The notes beneath the pieces are model-generated. The model was given only the letters and a program-made list of their open reading frames with translations. It made no database searches and was not told where the DNA came from. Shown piece by piece: positions 11,955-24,445 of a DNA stretch of 64,000 nt. Position 1 is the stretch's first letter. Every line of letters starts with the position of its first letter. Both the position numbers and the translations under genes were made by a program. Source of the DNA: Jacaranda mimosifolia (taxonomy: Eukaryota > Streptophyta > Magnoliopsida > Lamiales > Bignoniaceae); the NCBI GenBank assembly GCA_018894105.1, contig CM032126.1:25890391-25954390 (forward strand), written 5' to 3'.

Positions 11955-12956
11955 TTTTATTTTTTTAATTCTTAAGAATATAACAATATTTGAAAAGCAA
12001 AAACCTTAAATTCCCTAATTGTTGTATGCAGTATCCCATGTCTCACTGCCACTCAACTCTCCAGACTTTGACCTCTAGCTACAAGCCTCATCTTTCCTCT
12101 TTCTCAACATCCTCTTTGTTCTCCTCTGCTGCTACATTTCCCTGTCGTTGCCCTCTTTTGGTTCCTTCACCTTGCTTGTCATAGCTGCTGAGCTATTTGA
12201 TGCTTCTGCTCGTTGTCGCTGTTGTTGTTCCCTGCTCTGCTTTTCCATCTCCTTCCATACCTAATGTGCTTATGTTCAAGGTATAAAATGCTATAGTTTA
12301 TTTTGTAGTCACTTTATTGAAGGAAAAAATGTATAAAAAGTGTTGAATATTTTTTAGTCTGGCATTATCATCATCTCTATTTCCTAAGACATATGTACTT
12401 TACTTTCTCAATTTCTTCTGCTTGCACAAGTATAAGGCACAAATTCTTTAGAGACCTGATTACTTTCAAAATAAAGTAATACTTGTCCCTGAAACATAAA
12501 TTATTTTATGTTGAGCTTGTTGAGAACTGTAATTAATATTTTTGTTTATGCACTGCATATGCTTCAAGTTTATATTAGTTTCATTTTGGAGTTCAATATT
12601 CTATGCTTTGTCCTCGATACATTTTTCATTTTTTAAGTTATTGGAGGGAATAACTTATTTTAACCCTTTTAGATCTACATATTTAGCATTTCTAATAAAT
12701 ATTTGTATAGCAGATTTCTCATGTAAGATTAGTTCAAGTAAACCACTTCTCATTTGTTATGAGTTGATAATATGGTCAGAAATTAGATTTTGATGAGAGC
12801 TGATTATATGAACAGATATTGTTATGAATTGATTTTCTTTTTTTGGGCTTTTTCTTGTGAATCTTTGGATTTTGATTTTGGAATTTCTTCTTTTTTTGGG
12901 TATGTCAATATCAAGCACACTACAAGTTTCATCCATAGTATAAAAAAACTAAAATC

Positions 12957-14960
12957 ATGCAATCTTTAGAGGTAAGTTCATATAAAACAATGGAGGTAGA
13001 GCATACTAGTGATATAAATCTTGATAGTGCCAATGATCTATCCCTTGACCCAACCGGAGATAATAATGCTAATGAGGAGAAGGCAATGATGATGATCATG
13101 ATAGCTATTTCAGAAAGAAGAAAAAGGCAAAGGCTTCCATCATTTAACTCGAGTTTTAAAGGCCTGAGGAAAGCTCAATGTGTTCATTGCAAAAAAAATA
13201 TTTCAGTATAAAGAGCAATACAATGAGCTATTTGGGGTGACACCTTGAAGTTGTCTTTTACAGAAGAGATATAAAGCTGAACAACGGAGGATCAACTTCT
13301 CCTTGGCTCATTCCAAAGTAGTGTACGTGCTTTTGGTTATACTACCATAGCTCATTGGATTTGATGCATGTGTAGTTATTCAGTATTTGTTGAGAATGAG
13401 GCTTCAATACGACGTAAAAATAAGGAATGATTCAATGGTAGAAGATATCCCAAAATATAATAAAGAAGGATTGTGTGTATGTTTATGAAGCTAAAAAGAA
13501 GAAGTTGAAGGCACGATTGAAAGGTGTTAGAAAGATTAGCTTGACGATAGATTTATGGAAGTCTAGTAATAATAAAATTAGGTATATTGGTTCTTACAGG
13601 ATATTGGATGTTAATTGAATCTTGCAAAAGGATGTTCTCAACTTTGTCAATATACCTCTACCTTATCATGGTGTAGAGATTTTGGATACTATATATGTAG
13701 GTGTTTGGTAGAATGGGAATTGAGAATAAGGTGTATACAATTTGAGTGGATAATGCATCAAGTAACAATTCCATGATCCAAATTTTGAAGGATACTTTCT
13801 CGAGGAGTAAGAAGTTATTATGTGGAGGAAAGTTGTTTCAAGTACGCTGTTGTGCACATATTTTGAACCTTATGGTTCAAGATAATTTTTCAAAGATCAA
13901 ACACATAATTGAAGTCATGAAAGCGTTAGTTATATCAATTAAAGTGAGGCTAGACTTTGGGCTTTCTTAGTGATTGTGAAACAATTTAAATTTTCTAGTC
14001 GAAGACTCATCCTAGACTACAAAAAAAGGCATTTCCTAGATTTAATGATTGGGAGCCTAATTTTGATTGTTGTCCATGCAAGGAAGATTGATTTAAAGTG
14101 GAGAAGATTCGTCACATTTTAGAAATCTTCAATAAAGCAACTTAAGTCATTTCTTGTATTGGCTATCTGAACTTCAATCTATTTTGACTAAAGTGCGTAA
14201 TGTGAAGATAATGTTGGATTAAAAGTCACAAGATGAAAATGACTTCATTCATGCAATGACCCGTAGAATAAAGGCAAAGTTAGACAAATACTATGTAGAA
14301 TATAACCTGTTGATGTTGATAGGCCCCATTTTGGATCCATGATGTAAGATGAGACTTCTTGAGTTTGTCTATTCTCAGATGTATTCGAAATAAAAAAACT
14401 CGTGAAAGCAGTATTTTGTGTGAGATCTATGCAGAATCCGTGAATGATTATCATCCCAAATCTGAAGGAGATAGAGCTTCAACAGTTAGTTCGCAAATTG
14501 ATAATTTGGTGGGTCAAAGTTCTAATTTCGGGTGAAATGATTATAAGAAGTGTCTAAGGAGGGCGAGATTGAGCTATCTTGAAAGTCTGGTCTTGATTGC
14601 TGTCTCGAAGATAGATGTTATATTCATGATGGTGATCTTCTTTCCTTTGATTCGTTAAGTTGGTGGAAGGGGAAGTCAACAGCAAAGTATTATATTCTAT
14701 CAAGAATGACTTGTGATATCCTAGCCATTCCTATCACCACAATAGCGTCAAAAGCTACATTTAGTGTTAGTGCTAGAGTGATTGATCAATATCATTATTC
14801 TTTATCTTTAGAAAATGTACAAATGTTATTATGCAAAGGTGATTTGTTATGTAATCTCTATGTAGTGAAGAAGAAGAGCAAGGTGAGAAATATATTCCTT
14901 ATTTTTCATGTAGTTCAAATATTGGTTATAGTTAATCTAAAGTATTTTTGTTTTTAGGTT
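12957..14960 (+). pseudogene. hAT transposase, broken
   Basis: The first ORF (12,957-13,211) carries the start of a BED-type zinc finger (KAQCVHCKKNIS). The RNase-H-like hAT core follows in other frames: KISLTIDLWKSS, VPLPYHG-like, the ORF at 13,746-13,970 with MDNASSNNS, LLCGGKLFQVRCCAHILNLM and VQDNFSKIKHIIE, and KYYV...LLMLIGPILDP near 14,290-14,340. The C-terminal hAT dimerisation region is at 14,665-14,900: WWKGKSTAKYYIL, ASKATFSVSARVID, SLENVQMLLCKGD. Several stops and frameshifts interrupt it. The order matches the zf-BED Ac-like transposases common in plants. Confidence 0.88.
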
Positions 14961-16203
14961 TATAGGAAGAGAAGAAACTGACAAAAATTGTGCTTCCATA
15001 ATCCATTTTAGGCTCATCGAGCTACAACAATAGTTTGAATTTTGTTCCTTTTACTATTCTAATATTTATTTTTAGATTTTTGTCTAGGGTCTTGCAACCA
15101 CTTGCTTGTTGTTGCTTGTTGGTTATTGTTGGTGATTCATATTACACTAGTTTGTTGATTATTGAGGGGCTTGTTGTTGCCACTTGTTGGTTGCTAGTTG
15201 CTATTGGTGGTGATCCATTTCACGTTTGTTATTTTTTATTATTAGGATACGTGCTTTTGTGCTGGCGGGTTGAAGAGATTGTGTTGTTTTGTTTTATCTT
15301 GGTGGTTATTCATTTTACACTTATTTTATTAATTTTTGAGATTAGGTTGTTAAAGTTGTATAGTATTGTTGGATTATAGTAGTAATTTACATCAATAATC
15401 CTCCTTAGTGCTTCTATATTAAGGAAAAATGGTTCATTTGGCCCTTTCTTTAGGAAAATTAGTTTCTTGAGTGAAAATTTCTATAAATCTGTGTATATAT
15501 GTAGTATTGTATGTTATAAGTATTATGCATGCATGTCGGATTTTTCTTCTTGCTTTTAGATGGTTTTATGGTCTGTGCATACATGTTATGAAAAAAAGGG
15601 TGCTTTCCTACTTGTTTGAAAAATTGTTCTTGAATTGGGTTATTAGTGTCTGTATTGCAACTTATTTAATTTCTTTTGCAAATTCAGGACTTGAAAGTTT
15701 CTAATTTTTCTCATGTAGTAAAATAAAAAAAATTCTTTAGTTGCTTTGAGCTTAGGTGAAGCAATTGTAGGGCATTGGTAATTTTTTTCTTTGTCTAGAT
15801 TTGAAAAAATTAAGAGATTTTTATTTTACCTCTTGTTAAGAAACATATTTGATTTTGTGTGAAATGATTTTTCATAAATTTTCAGTTTTGCTTTTACAAT
15901 GTTGTTTGTTGTGTGGGTTACAAGTTTATAACTATAGAATTTATTTCATGCCCAAATGAGCTCGAGGTATTCTGAGTCTATATTAGCTCGAGCTCATCTA
16001 AGCCTATAAAGCTTTTATGCTTTCCTATGGTGAGCTTTATTGAGCTAAGATTGAGCCTTCATCTATTCCAATGAGTCAAGTTCGAGCTCAATTGTTTAGG
16101 CTAAATCAAGCTTGAACACGAGCATTAGCTTATGAATTAGTAGATGAACCACACTTGAGCTTGCTAGACTTACACTTGGTTTGTTTACACCCCTACTTAC
16201 AGA

Positions 16204-16490
16204 GTGGCACACGCTCGAGTGAAAATGTATAGAGCCAGGACGCAATGTTGCACGACTATAAGGCGCACCTAAGGAGTTTCCAAGTCGGAGATTTAGTAAT
16301 AAGGAAAGCATAATCTTTAGGACCTCTTGGTAAATTGGACGCCAAATGGGAAGGACCCTATAAAGTCACCAAGATCGTAAATCCAGGCAACTAAAAGTTG
16401 CAGACCATAAAAAAAGAGAGGTACTCAGGACTTGGAACGTCTCCAACCTCATGAAATTCTATCCATAAAACGTGGTGAACTAGCACTGAA
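16204..16490 (+). pseudogene. Tat integrase, C-terminal part after the hAT insertion
   Basis: This continues the integrase of 10,890-11,696. In shifting frames it reads RVAHARVKMYRA, FQVGDLVIRKA, GPLGKLDAKWEGPYKVTKIV and NPGN-KLQT. This is the typical GKL-x-x-x-WEGPY C-terminal domain. A stop ends coding near 16,480. Confidence 0.82.
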
Positions 16491-16689
16491 CTAGTTTACT
16501 TTATCAGTTTATTAGGTTTGGATCCTTTTTTCAGAATAAGTTTAAATTTGATTTTCAGTAAGTCTAGATCAATCTTTGCAAATAAAGTCCGTCTGAACTT
16601 GGGAGACACCAAATGTTACTTTGAAACTCAATAAAGAATTATGATGTCTCTACAACACTTGTCTTTAATTATTGGCAACTAACCTCTTG

Positions 16690-17210
16690 CAAGACAACAA
16701 CCCCACTATAAGACCTTCAAGGGGTGTGCAGGCAACAAGTCCACTATAAGACCCCAAGAGGACATGTAGGTAACAACACCGCTATAAGACCCCTAAAGGT
16801 ACATGCCCGAAGAAAAAAGGAAAAACATACTGCTAGAAGACCTAAAAGGGAGTAGACAGAGAAAACAATCCTGCTATAAGATCCTAAAGGAGCATGCAAA
16901 AAAGGTATAAGATAGCTGTGGAAGCTCACAAAAACTAAGATTATATTATAAAACCCTTAAGGGGACTCGCAGAAATCAAGGCTATATGAGACCACCAAAG
17001 GAGCTTGCAAAAACTAATGTTGCTATAATACCCCCAATGGGGCTCATAAATACGAAGGCTGCTATAAGATACCTAAAGGACCTCATAGAAATCGTCTTTG
17101 TTGTAAGACTCTTAAGGGTGTTTGCAGACAAATCTTTATGTAAGGTCCTAAAGGGCACAATGGAAAAAAAAAATAGAACATATCATGGTGAAACCTTGAG
17201 GGTGCAAGAA
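16690..17210 (+). repeat. degenerate tandem repeats (CTATAAGACCC type) in the Tat 3' region
   Basis: About ten imperfect units of roughly 45 to 60 bases share the core GCTATAAGACCCCTAAAGG and a following GCATGCAGAAA-like part. Examples start near 16,710, 16,742, 16,791, 16,875, 16,982 and 17,050. Such repeat arrays downstream of pol are typical of Tat elements. Confidence 0.8.
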
Positions 17211-17499
17211 ATGGTAAAGTATAAATAGTGTAAAAAATTGTAAAATCGCAACCACGTAATCACAGAAACGAGAGAATGTGATTAAAGCACTATAAGTGGC
17301 TTAAGCATCCACATTAAAAGTGCAAGTCCAATCATATCAACATATCCAAATGACAAATAGCATCAGGCTACACTTGCCATTAAAGATAAGAAAAATAACA
17401 TATGACGAAAGAAAAATAAAAGCAAAAACATCCTTAGTAGAAATGTGTAAGTCCTAGCATAAATCCTACTTGGCCTTTTACAGAGTTGCGATAGTTAAG

Positions 17500-19255
17500 T
17501 CCTCTATTGTAGCCTCAGGCCAGCCTCTGAAGCTCTTCCACTAACCACCCTAGTAAGGATGTTGATGAGGATAATTGTGTCTGGTAGTAACAAATCCTCT
17601 ATAAGATACTTCTTAGTACTACTAAGTACGCAACAACAACTCTAAATAGTTTGCTCGTGAATCATGGTAGCTTTCACCTTGACTGCCTCAAAAGACTTAA
17701 TAAAGTCCTTAAACTCCTTGATTGCTTCCTCGTGCACGGTAGAAAGGAGAGCTTTCCTTATGGAAGGCTCCAAAAACTTCTTCCTAATCATTATTTCTCT
17801 AGTATATTACTCTTGTGGTTGATTGAGCTTCTTTGACACCTTGCTGAGCTCTTTATCCTTCTGATCTCTCTCTTAGGCAAGTCCACCAACCTCTTCCTTG
17901 AGCTTGGCTATCTTAGCCATTTTCCCCTCTGTGATATGTGCACTATCCAATTCAAAGCCTACTCCAAGGCAATAAATAAGTAAACGAAGCAAAGTAAAAG
18001 AAAGAGCTAATGCTTACGCGCGCTAAATCCCCAGCTGTAAGCTCCATTAGCTACGAAGAGGAGTAAATCTCCAACTCTCCTTGATCAAACTCATTGACTC
18101 TACCATAAAGACTGCCAATGCTGTGGGAAGTCTTATAAGTATCCTAGTGCAAGTTAATGCTAAAACTCTTCCTCAAACCATAAGAAAACAGCCTTTGCAT
18201 TTACTAGAGTGGTGAGGGTAAGAGAGCCCACAACAAACTCCCAAGTGCACATCCTAGCTGGGCCCAGATCACTGGCTTAAAACCACCATCTATATCCAAC
18301 TGAGGAATGGAAGGAGAAAACAGAGACAGAGACTCTTCGAGATACCTCCGTGAAGAACTTGGCCGCCGCCACCATGCAGCTAGGGACGAGTCCCCACATT
18401 ATGGCCCTAATGGAGCACCCTCATGAATATCGCTATTCACCCTCCTAGATCAAATCATTACTAAGTCAATCATCTTTCCTACCATAAGAAATTGAACTAA
18501 GTTAACTAAACAAATGCATAAAGAAATTTCAAATAAGCACAATTGTTGAGGAAAAGTCATGAATATGAAAATAGTTGTGCAAGCAAAGGAAAAGCTAACT
18601 AAGTACCAATAGGAAGTATATAAGTGATATCAAAAAGGAGAAATAAACAATCTAGCCTCATGAAAACACTCTCAAAGGTCATGATGAACATTCTACAAAT
18701 GCACTGTGGAACGCGTTCTTCATACGTGGGGAAGCCCCCTAACCATTATCTCTATTAAAGAATAAGCTATCCTTCCAAAGCTCTCAAAAAGATGGCACTC
18801 TGCTCAAGAATCTATAGGCCGAATTAGGGAAGAAGTGAAAGAAGGGCCCCTTTAGAATCTTTTTGACTATGAAGAGAGCATGAATTCATAGGAAAGTGGA
18901 AGACCCAACTTTCTAAGCCGATGCGTGAACCTCAAAAAGTATGCAAATGAGTTTGGCACAAATGACTCGAACATGTCTCATAACTCACAACTATCTTTAA
19001 CCATGAAGGATTGGAGAAAATGTAGAATCCTCTACTAATATACCTACAAAAAATGGTGAAGCACCCAAAAGAGGGTGGCATAAGATGATCCTCTGGAAAA
19101 AAAAGTTCAAGCTCAAACTCATCAAAGAAACTAACCCTACACTTTAAAAGATATAACTCTTCTGGAGTGAGCGAACTAGGCAGACCACCAATACTAGAGA
19201 GATTTTCATCTAGAAATGGAGTATCCTCGAGCTCTTCCACAGAAGAGTCCTCATC
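17500..19255 (-). pseudogene. antisense ORF of the Tat element (Transposase_28 / gypsy-type protein), broken
   Basis: The minus-strand ORF at 18,932-19,240 contains SLTPEELYLLKCRVSFFDEF followed by ELELFFPEDHLMPPSFGCFT. This matches the conserved N-terminal pattern of the plant 'putative gypsy type transposon' domain (LTPEEL...P...D...PP-G). Further downstream on the minus strand a lysine/glutamate-rich coiled-coil-like piece (MAKIAKLKEEVGGLA, near 17,880-17,920) fits the C-terminal half of these proteins. The gene runs opposite to pol, as expected for the antisense ORF of Tat elements. Its function is unknown in the family. Stops separate the blocks. Confidence 0.65.
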
Positions 19256-19915
19256 GCTTAACTCAGACTCTTAATCTAACTCCGACTCTAAAGAATAAGA
19301 CGATTCACTAACTAAGGACTAATGAACATATTATGATGCACAACTTTGCAGCGCATAGTAGGACTATAAGATTTGCTCAAAGAATGGTCCGCGAGTGCAG
19401 AAAATGCAGCGACACTACAAGTGAAATGATCTTTTGCACTTGCGCAATATTAATGTCTGCACAACTGCTCGGGTGCTACCTCGATGCACAAAAAGGGTGG
19501 CCCCTTGGCAGCCCCTGACACAAGGGGTCGACCGCCACTACCAACTTTGACGCTGTCTCTTCTAGCCCCATCGTTATACGAATTAGCCCTACTGCTATCA
19601 TCACTACCCCATATCTCTCTCTCAACTTTGGACTCCTTCTCACACTGTTTTTTCTCTCTACTTGGTGTCATACTCTTCTCAAAAGAAAACTCCCCAAGAA
19701 ATGACTTCTCCTCAAGTGTTAAGTCAATTTGAGGAAAAGCAAGTAAAAATAAAAGAATAATAAAATTAATTATTATGGTAAGAAATTTTTTAATTAGTAA
19801 GTGGTCTAAATGATTTGCTATATTAAGATTTTAAGGGCTTAGAAGTAAAAGGCCTAATTAATTGCACAAAAAAGACCACCAAACCTATCTTTTTTTTTTA
19901 CACAAAAATAATAAT

Positions 19916-21250
19916 TCATTGCAATTCCAATGAAGCTACATTAGTCAAATATGTAGGAAAATCCTCCTCCCACACAATAGGTTCAGGCAAAGAAACAGAG
20001 GCCCTAGCAAGACAATGAGCCACCAAATTCACTGAACATTTAACAAAAGCAACCCTACAATTGATTAGCTTTTGTAAAAGAGCTTTACAATTTGTAATAA
20101 CAGTACCAAAGTAAGACAAATCAACAATATCATCTAATATAGCATTAACTACCAACTGCACATCTGACTCGAAGATGATATTAGATAGTCGTTTATGCCT
20201 TACCCAACTAAGAGCTTTATTCACTGAAATTGCTTTAGCTAAGGAAGGAAGGACTAAACCTTTGAAAGAAGTAGCCCTTACAGCAGCAATATCTCCCTAC
20301 TCATTACATAGCACACATCCTGAACTAAACTTTAGTTCAACATGTTGCAATGCCGCATCAATATTACACTTCAACCAACTAACTAGAGGCAACTCCATCG
20401 ATGATAGATTTCCTATTACAGCATACTAATCTTGCGATTCTTCATTGATTGAGCTAATTACCATTGCTGTAAAGTAGAAAAAGCTAGAAACTGTGCCTCA
20501 AAAGGTGTTCCGAATTTTGAGCTCCAAATTCTTTGATTTCTAATACTCTAAAGACTCTATCATATCATAAATGCCTTGAATCCATCTCCATCATTAGGCT
20601 GTGTAAAAATTTATCAAGATACTCTATATAAGATTTAGTCTTGTTGAACTTAAGGATGTCAACTAAGCTTGTCAGAGACCAACATTACGCTGCAAACGGG
20701 CACTGAATCAATACATTGAAAACTATTTCTATTGCATCTAAGAAAACTGGACACATAGGCGTGATATTCACCATCTTTAGCAAAAGATTATCCATAGTTG
20801 GCAGAGAATTAGAGTAAGCTCACCAGATCATAATCCAAACTTTAGGAGGGATTTTATGTGACCAAATTTTCCTCCATATGCTTGATTTAGATGAAGAATG
20901 CTGAGCCGTCCTGTAGCAACTATTCACCGTGTAAGCTACTTCGGAATCCCCTTGACATATCCATACATCCTCACACTACCTATTGCTAAGTGGGATACTT
21001 AAAATGAGGCTAGCATCCCTCTCATTGAACAGTGAGGAGGTCAGCTCACGATCCCATATATTCAACCAAAGAAGCATAAGAGAATGGATATTGCTTTGTG
21101 ATTCTTCTTCACTAAGAGATGTAGAGATATATGGATTTATAGTGTCTGGGAGCTATGGATCTTTACCAATAATGATGTTTGTCCTATTTACAACTTTGCA
21201 AACACAACCTCTTTTGATGAGCATTTGACTGGCCAGAATACTTCACCATA
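19916..21250 (-). pseudogene. LINE ORF2 zf-RVT and RNase-H-like C-terminus
   Basis: A zf-RVT-like trace (KVWIMIW, NSLPTMDNLLLK) is visible near 20,760-20,850. The clean ORF at 19,916-20,224 reads ALSWVRHKRLSNIIFESDVQ and ends with VKCSVNLVAHCLARASVSLP. This is the RVT_3 RNase-H-like domain found at the end of plant L1 ORF2 proteins. It ends 17 bases before the poly(A) tail, so it is LINE-derived and not a host RNase H gene. Confidence 0.82.
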
Positions 21251-21299
21251 CGAAGCTTGTATTATGTCCCAAATTGGCCTCCAAAAAAGACTTCCTAGC

Positions 21300-22700
21300 A
21301 TAATATTTAGCTTGTAGAACTTGGGAAATAAAAGCTTCTGGTTCAGTGAGCAAGCACCAACCTTGCTTCCATAGCATAGCCAAATTAAAATCGTGAAGAT
21401 TTTGAAAGCCTAAGCCACTTTTAATCTTTGTTACACATAATCTTTCCCATTACATCCGATGAATTCCTGTATTTTCTCCTCCATTCTAACAGCTATTTCT
21501 CAACTAAAATGCATTCATCATTTTCTCAATGTCAACACACAAATCCTAAGAAAGAAGAAACAAGTTCATAACATAGTTAGGAATAGATTGAGCTACAACC
21601 CTGAGCAAAATCTCTCTCCCTACTCTAGATAATAGTTTCTTATGCCATCCCTGTAAGCGAACTCATATCTTTTCCTTAACAAATTTAAAAACATCCTTCT
21701 TATTTCTGCCTATTATGATTGACATACCAAGGTACATCCACGATCATTTGCCACTAAGACATTTAAGCTATTACATAATGCATTTCTCATCTATTCTCTC
21801 GTGTTTGCATTGAAATAGACAGAAGACTTTTAGAAATTGATTGCTTGACCCGAGGCCTCATCGTACACTTTGAGATAATCTCAAACCACCCTACATTCCT
21901 CCAGAGTTGCTCTAAAGAAAAGTAAGTTGTCATCTGTGAAAAACAAATGTGAGATAGAGGGTGCCTCGTAGCAACTTTACACCCGTGAATTCTTCCCTAT
22001 TGCTCCACCTTAAATAATAACAAGGACAAACATTCTACACAAAAAATGAATAAATAAGGAGATAAAAGTTCTCCTTGCCGCAAACCCCTGCTCGGTTGAA
22101 TGGTTTCAGTCTTATTGCCACCTTATATAATTTTATATTTCATGGAAGATACACACATCATCATTAAATGAATAAAACATTATCAATACCCAATCTTTCC
22201 ATCATCTGGCATAGAAAACTCCATTCAATTCAATCATATGCCTTACTCATAACAATTTTTAGCACCGCCATCCCTACTTTTCCTTGAGTCTTCTTTCATT
22301 TAAGAGAATACATAATTTTCGAAGCAATTATAACATTATCATATATAAGATATCCAAGCACAAGCGCACTATGAGTATAAGAAATTATTAATGGAAGTAT
22401 GTTTTTAAGCCGATTAGAAATTACTATAGAAAGAATTTTATATAGTACATTGCAAAGAGCTATAGGACGTAAATCAGGAATTACCTTTGGGTTCATCTTC
22501 TTTGGAATCAAAGTGATTAGTATATTATTTAGTCCCGATGGAAGACTACCCTATCTTAGGATAGTTAATATCTCTGTAGTTATATCATCGCCCACAATAT
22601 GCTAGAACTATTGAAAGAACGTTGGGTTCATGCCATCTGGACCTGGCGACTTATCTGGATGCATCACAAAAATTTCCTTCTTGACTTTCTCCCCAATAAA
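21300..22700 (-). pseudogene. LINE ORF2 reverse transcriptase, broken
   Basis: The ORF at 22,296-22,511 reads MIPKKMNPKVIPDLRPIALC, NVLYKILSIVISNRLK and the start of the next motif. Downstream come RGLRQGELLSPYLF (near 22,040-22,090) and the active-site block FTDD (21,929-21,940), where the expected FADD has Ala changed to Thr but both aspartates remain. Frame breaks lie between the motifs. Confidence 0.85.
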
Positions 22701-22759
22701 TGATAACATTATTTCCACATTCTGATGAGATGAGACTTTGCAGCTTACACAATCTAGTA

Positions 22760-23973
22760 TTGCAAAATCATGTCAAGACCCAGTAGTGAATAGGTCTGAA
22801 TAATATTCCACAATCACCTATTCTATGCCATCATTCCATTTTCTCCACACTCCTTGCGAGTCTTGCAATTGCGAATAGAGTTGCTTTTGAAACAAGCCAA
22901 GGCCTTAGCATGGAAATAATGAGAGTTTAAATCACCTTCCTGAAGCCAAAACTATTTGGCTCTTTGTCGCCAAAAATCTTTTTATTGTTGTAAAAATAGA
23001 AGATACTCCCTTTGGATTGATGAGAACTCCATAACCGATTCTGGGTCATGTCGATTTGCGAGAAAGTGTAATAGGGTTCTACAGTAATCAATTCTATTGC
23101 GAAATCTATAGGCTAATTTCCTTCACCAAATTGATAGGTCACGACCACAAACTTGAATTCGATGTCAAATACTGCTACCACAACTGCGGTTCCAGCTATT
23201 AGAAATCACTTCCCCTAATTTCTCATTTCTAATTCAATCGTTCTCAAATTGAAAACATCTATGCTTCAATTGAAAGTCCTGTCGATTGATCTAAAGAAAC
23301 AATGGTGTATGATTTGAAGCTGTTGACTCTTGATTAAAGACCTTAGCATCGTGAAACAAATTTAGCCATCTCTTAGTCACAAACACACAATCAAGTTTCT
23401 CCTTCACCTAATTTTCTGTGCCTATCCCCTTTCCCAAGCATATTGATACCCCCACATCCTCGAATCATGAATACCACACTGATCCAAAACTTATCAAAAA
23501 CCCTCTATTAAACAGAACAGTTGTGAGTTCCTGTCCCATTTCTCATCTGGATAAAGTATATCAATGAAATCTCCCAGACAACACCATGGAAGATTATAGA
23601 TACCTTTAAGATTGCGAAGGAGTACCAAGGATTCTTATCGTTGTGCTCGTTCCAGGTGCCCATAAAAACCTATCAATCTATCTTAATTCCTCATGCTGAA
23701 TTTTAACATCAATATGATGTCATCAAAATCCAATTAAGCTTGCCATCTTTTGTTTCCTCCACAACAATGCCAAGCCACCACTATGAAGAATGCTTTTCGA
23801 CTATAAACAGACCCTCAAAACCCAGTTCAATCCTTATCTTTCCATTTTTGCTTTCCTACCTTTGTTTCCATTTGAAAAATAAAGTTGGGCTGCTTTGATT
23901 TTGTTAAATCTTTTAAGACTTGAATTGTCTATGGGTTCCTAAGCCCACGACAATTCTAACTCAATGTATTCAT
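22760..23973 (-). pseudogene. LINE ORF2 endonuclease and linker, broken
   Basis: The putative ATG is at 23,973, and the translation MNTLS-NCRGLRNP carries a stop at the expected Trp of the W-N-C-R-G-L motif. Later pieces include FIFQMETKV (catalytic E), the CLGDFIDIL block near 23,580, and WERG. These are the landmarks of the apurinic-type endonuclease of plant L1 elements. The linker towards RT (FWLQEGDLNSHYFHAKA, near 22,910-22,960) is also recognisable. Confidence 0.78.
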
Positions 23974-24445
23974 AATGTTTGGTAGGCCTAGAATCCAAAA
24001 CCTACTAAATCCAAGTTTTTTAGCCCAGTTAACTGGCTGTCTATTGCTTCCCAATTTTGAATATGTACCCTATCCATTTTTCGGAATCTCCTGCCTAGGA
24101 CTAATTGTTAAGTCTGACCCAATTCTGTCTAGCACACTTAACTCTTCCTCAACTCAACATCATTTTTGCTCCACACCCACTAGTTTTGCTTAGGACCTGC
24201 TCTTTATAGGGAACCGCTGTTTGTCAGTAGCTTCAATATATTGAGAACCTTAAATAAGATCCATGATCTTTAGTTACCCAAAAGACGTGATGGCCCTCTC
24301 TCGTTTGGCGGCATAACTGTATCCTCATCATCAACCATCATCTTGTCCTTCTCATTCCCAATTTTGACGATAACTCATTCGGTACAGTATAACGAAGCTA
24401 CCGATCTCCGATTCCTACTAGTTAACACCGATTCGGGGCCCTAAG

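Larger units (their letters stand above)
11697..16195 (+). mobile_element. hAT transposon (zf-BED/Ac type) inserted in the Tat integrase
   Basis: The right end is TTTACACCCCTA (16,184-16,195), the complement of the common hAT end TAGGGGTGTAAA. The left end is a decayed relative containing CGTAAACAATTCAAA (about 11,697-11,717). Subterminal regions are rich in GAGCTTGA/GAGCTCGA motifs on both sides. A transposase pseudogene lies inside (12,957-14,960). The duplicated 8-base target is eroded (about TTAGATAA against CTTACAGA). Removing the element rejoins the integrase, which proves the insertion and gives the relative age. Confidence 0.85.
8254..19730 (+). mobile_element. Tat-lineage Ty3/Gypsy remnant, gag-less, split by a hAT element
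   Basis: The remnant starts with a TTTGGCACCGCC-type primer-binding segment. RT (about 8,590-9,500), RNase H (10,087-10,860) and integrase (10,890-11,696, continued at 16,204-16,490) of the Tat/Athila type follow. Then come a tandem-repeat block (about 16,690-17,210) and an antisense ORF (about 17,500-19,255). This layout, with tandem repeats and an antisense ORF between pol and the 3' LTR, is known from Tat elements. Gag and protease are missing: only about 300 bases separate the primer-binding segment from the RT N-terminus. Many stops mark it as old. The right boundary is approximate, because no LTR pair could be aligned by eye. Confidence 0.8.

Noticed and set aside
15035..15379. 114-codon plus-strand ORF rich in Val, Leu and Cys
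   Set aside because: It comes from a GTTGTTGG-type low-complexity stretch in the 3' part of the hAT element.
16690..17210. CRISPR-like spaced repeats
   Set aside because: The units are degenerate, the spacing is irregular, and the host is a plant; this is a Tat tandem-repeat block.
19916..20224. Possible host RNase H gene
   Set aside because: It is the RVT_3 end of the L1 ORF2, placed directly before the LINE poly(A) tail.
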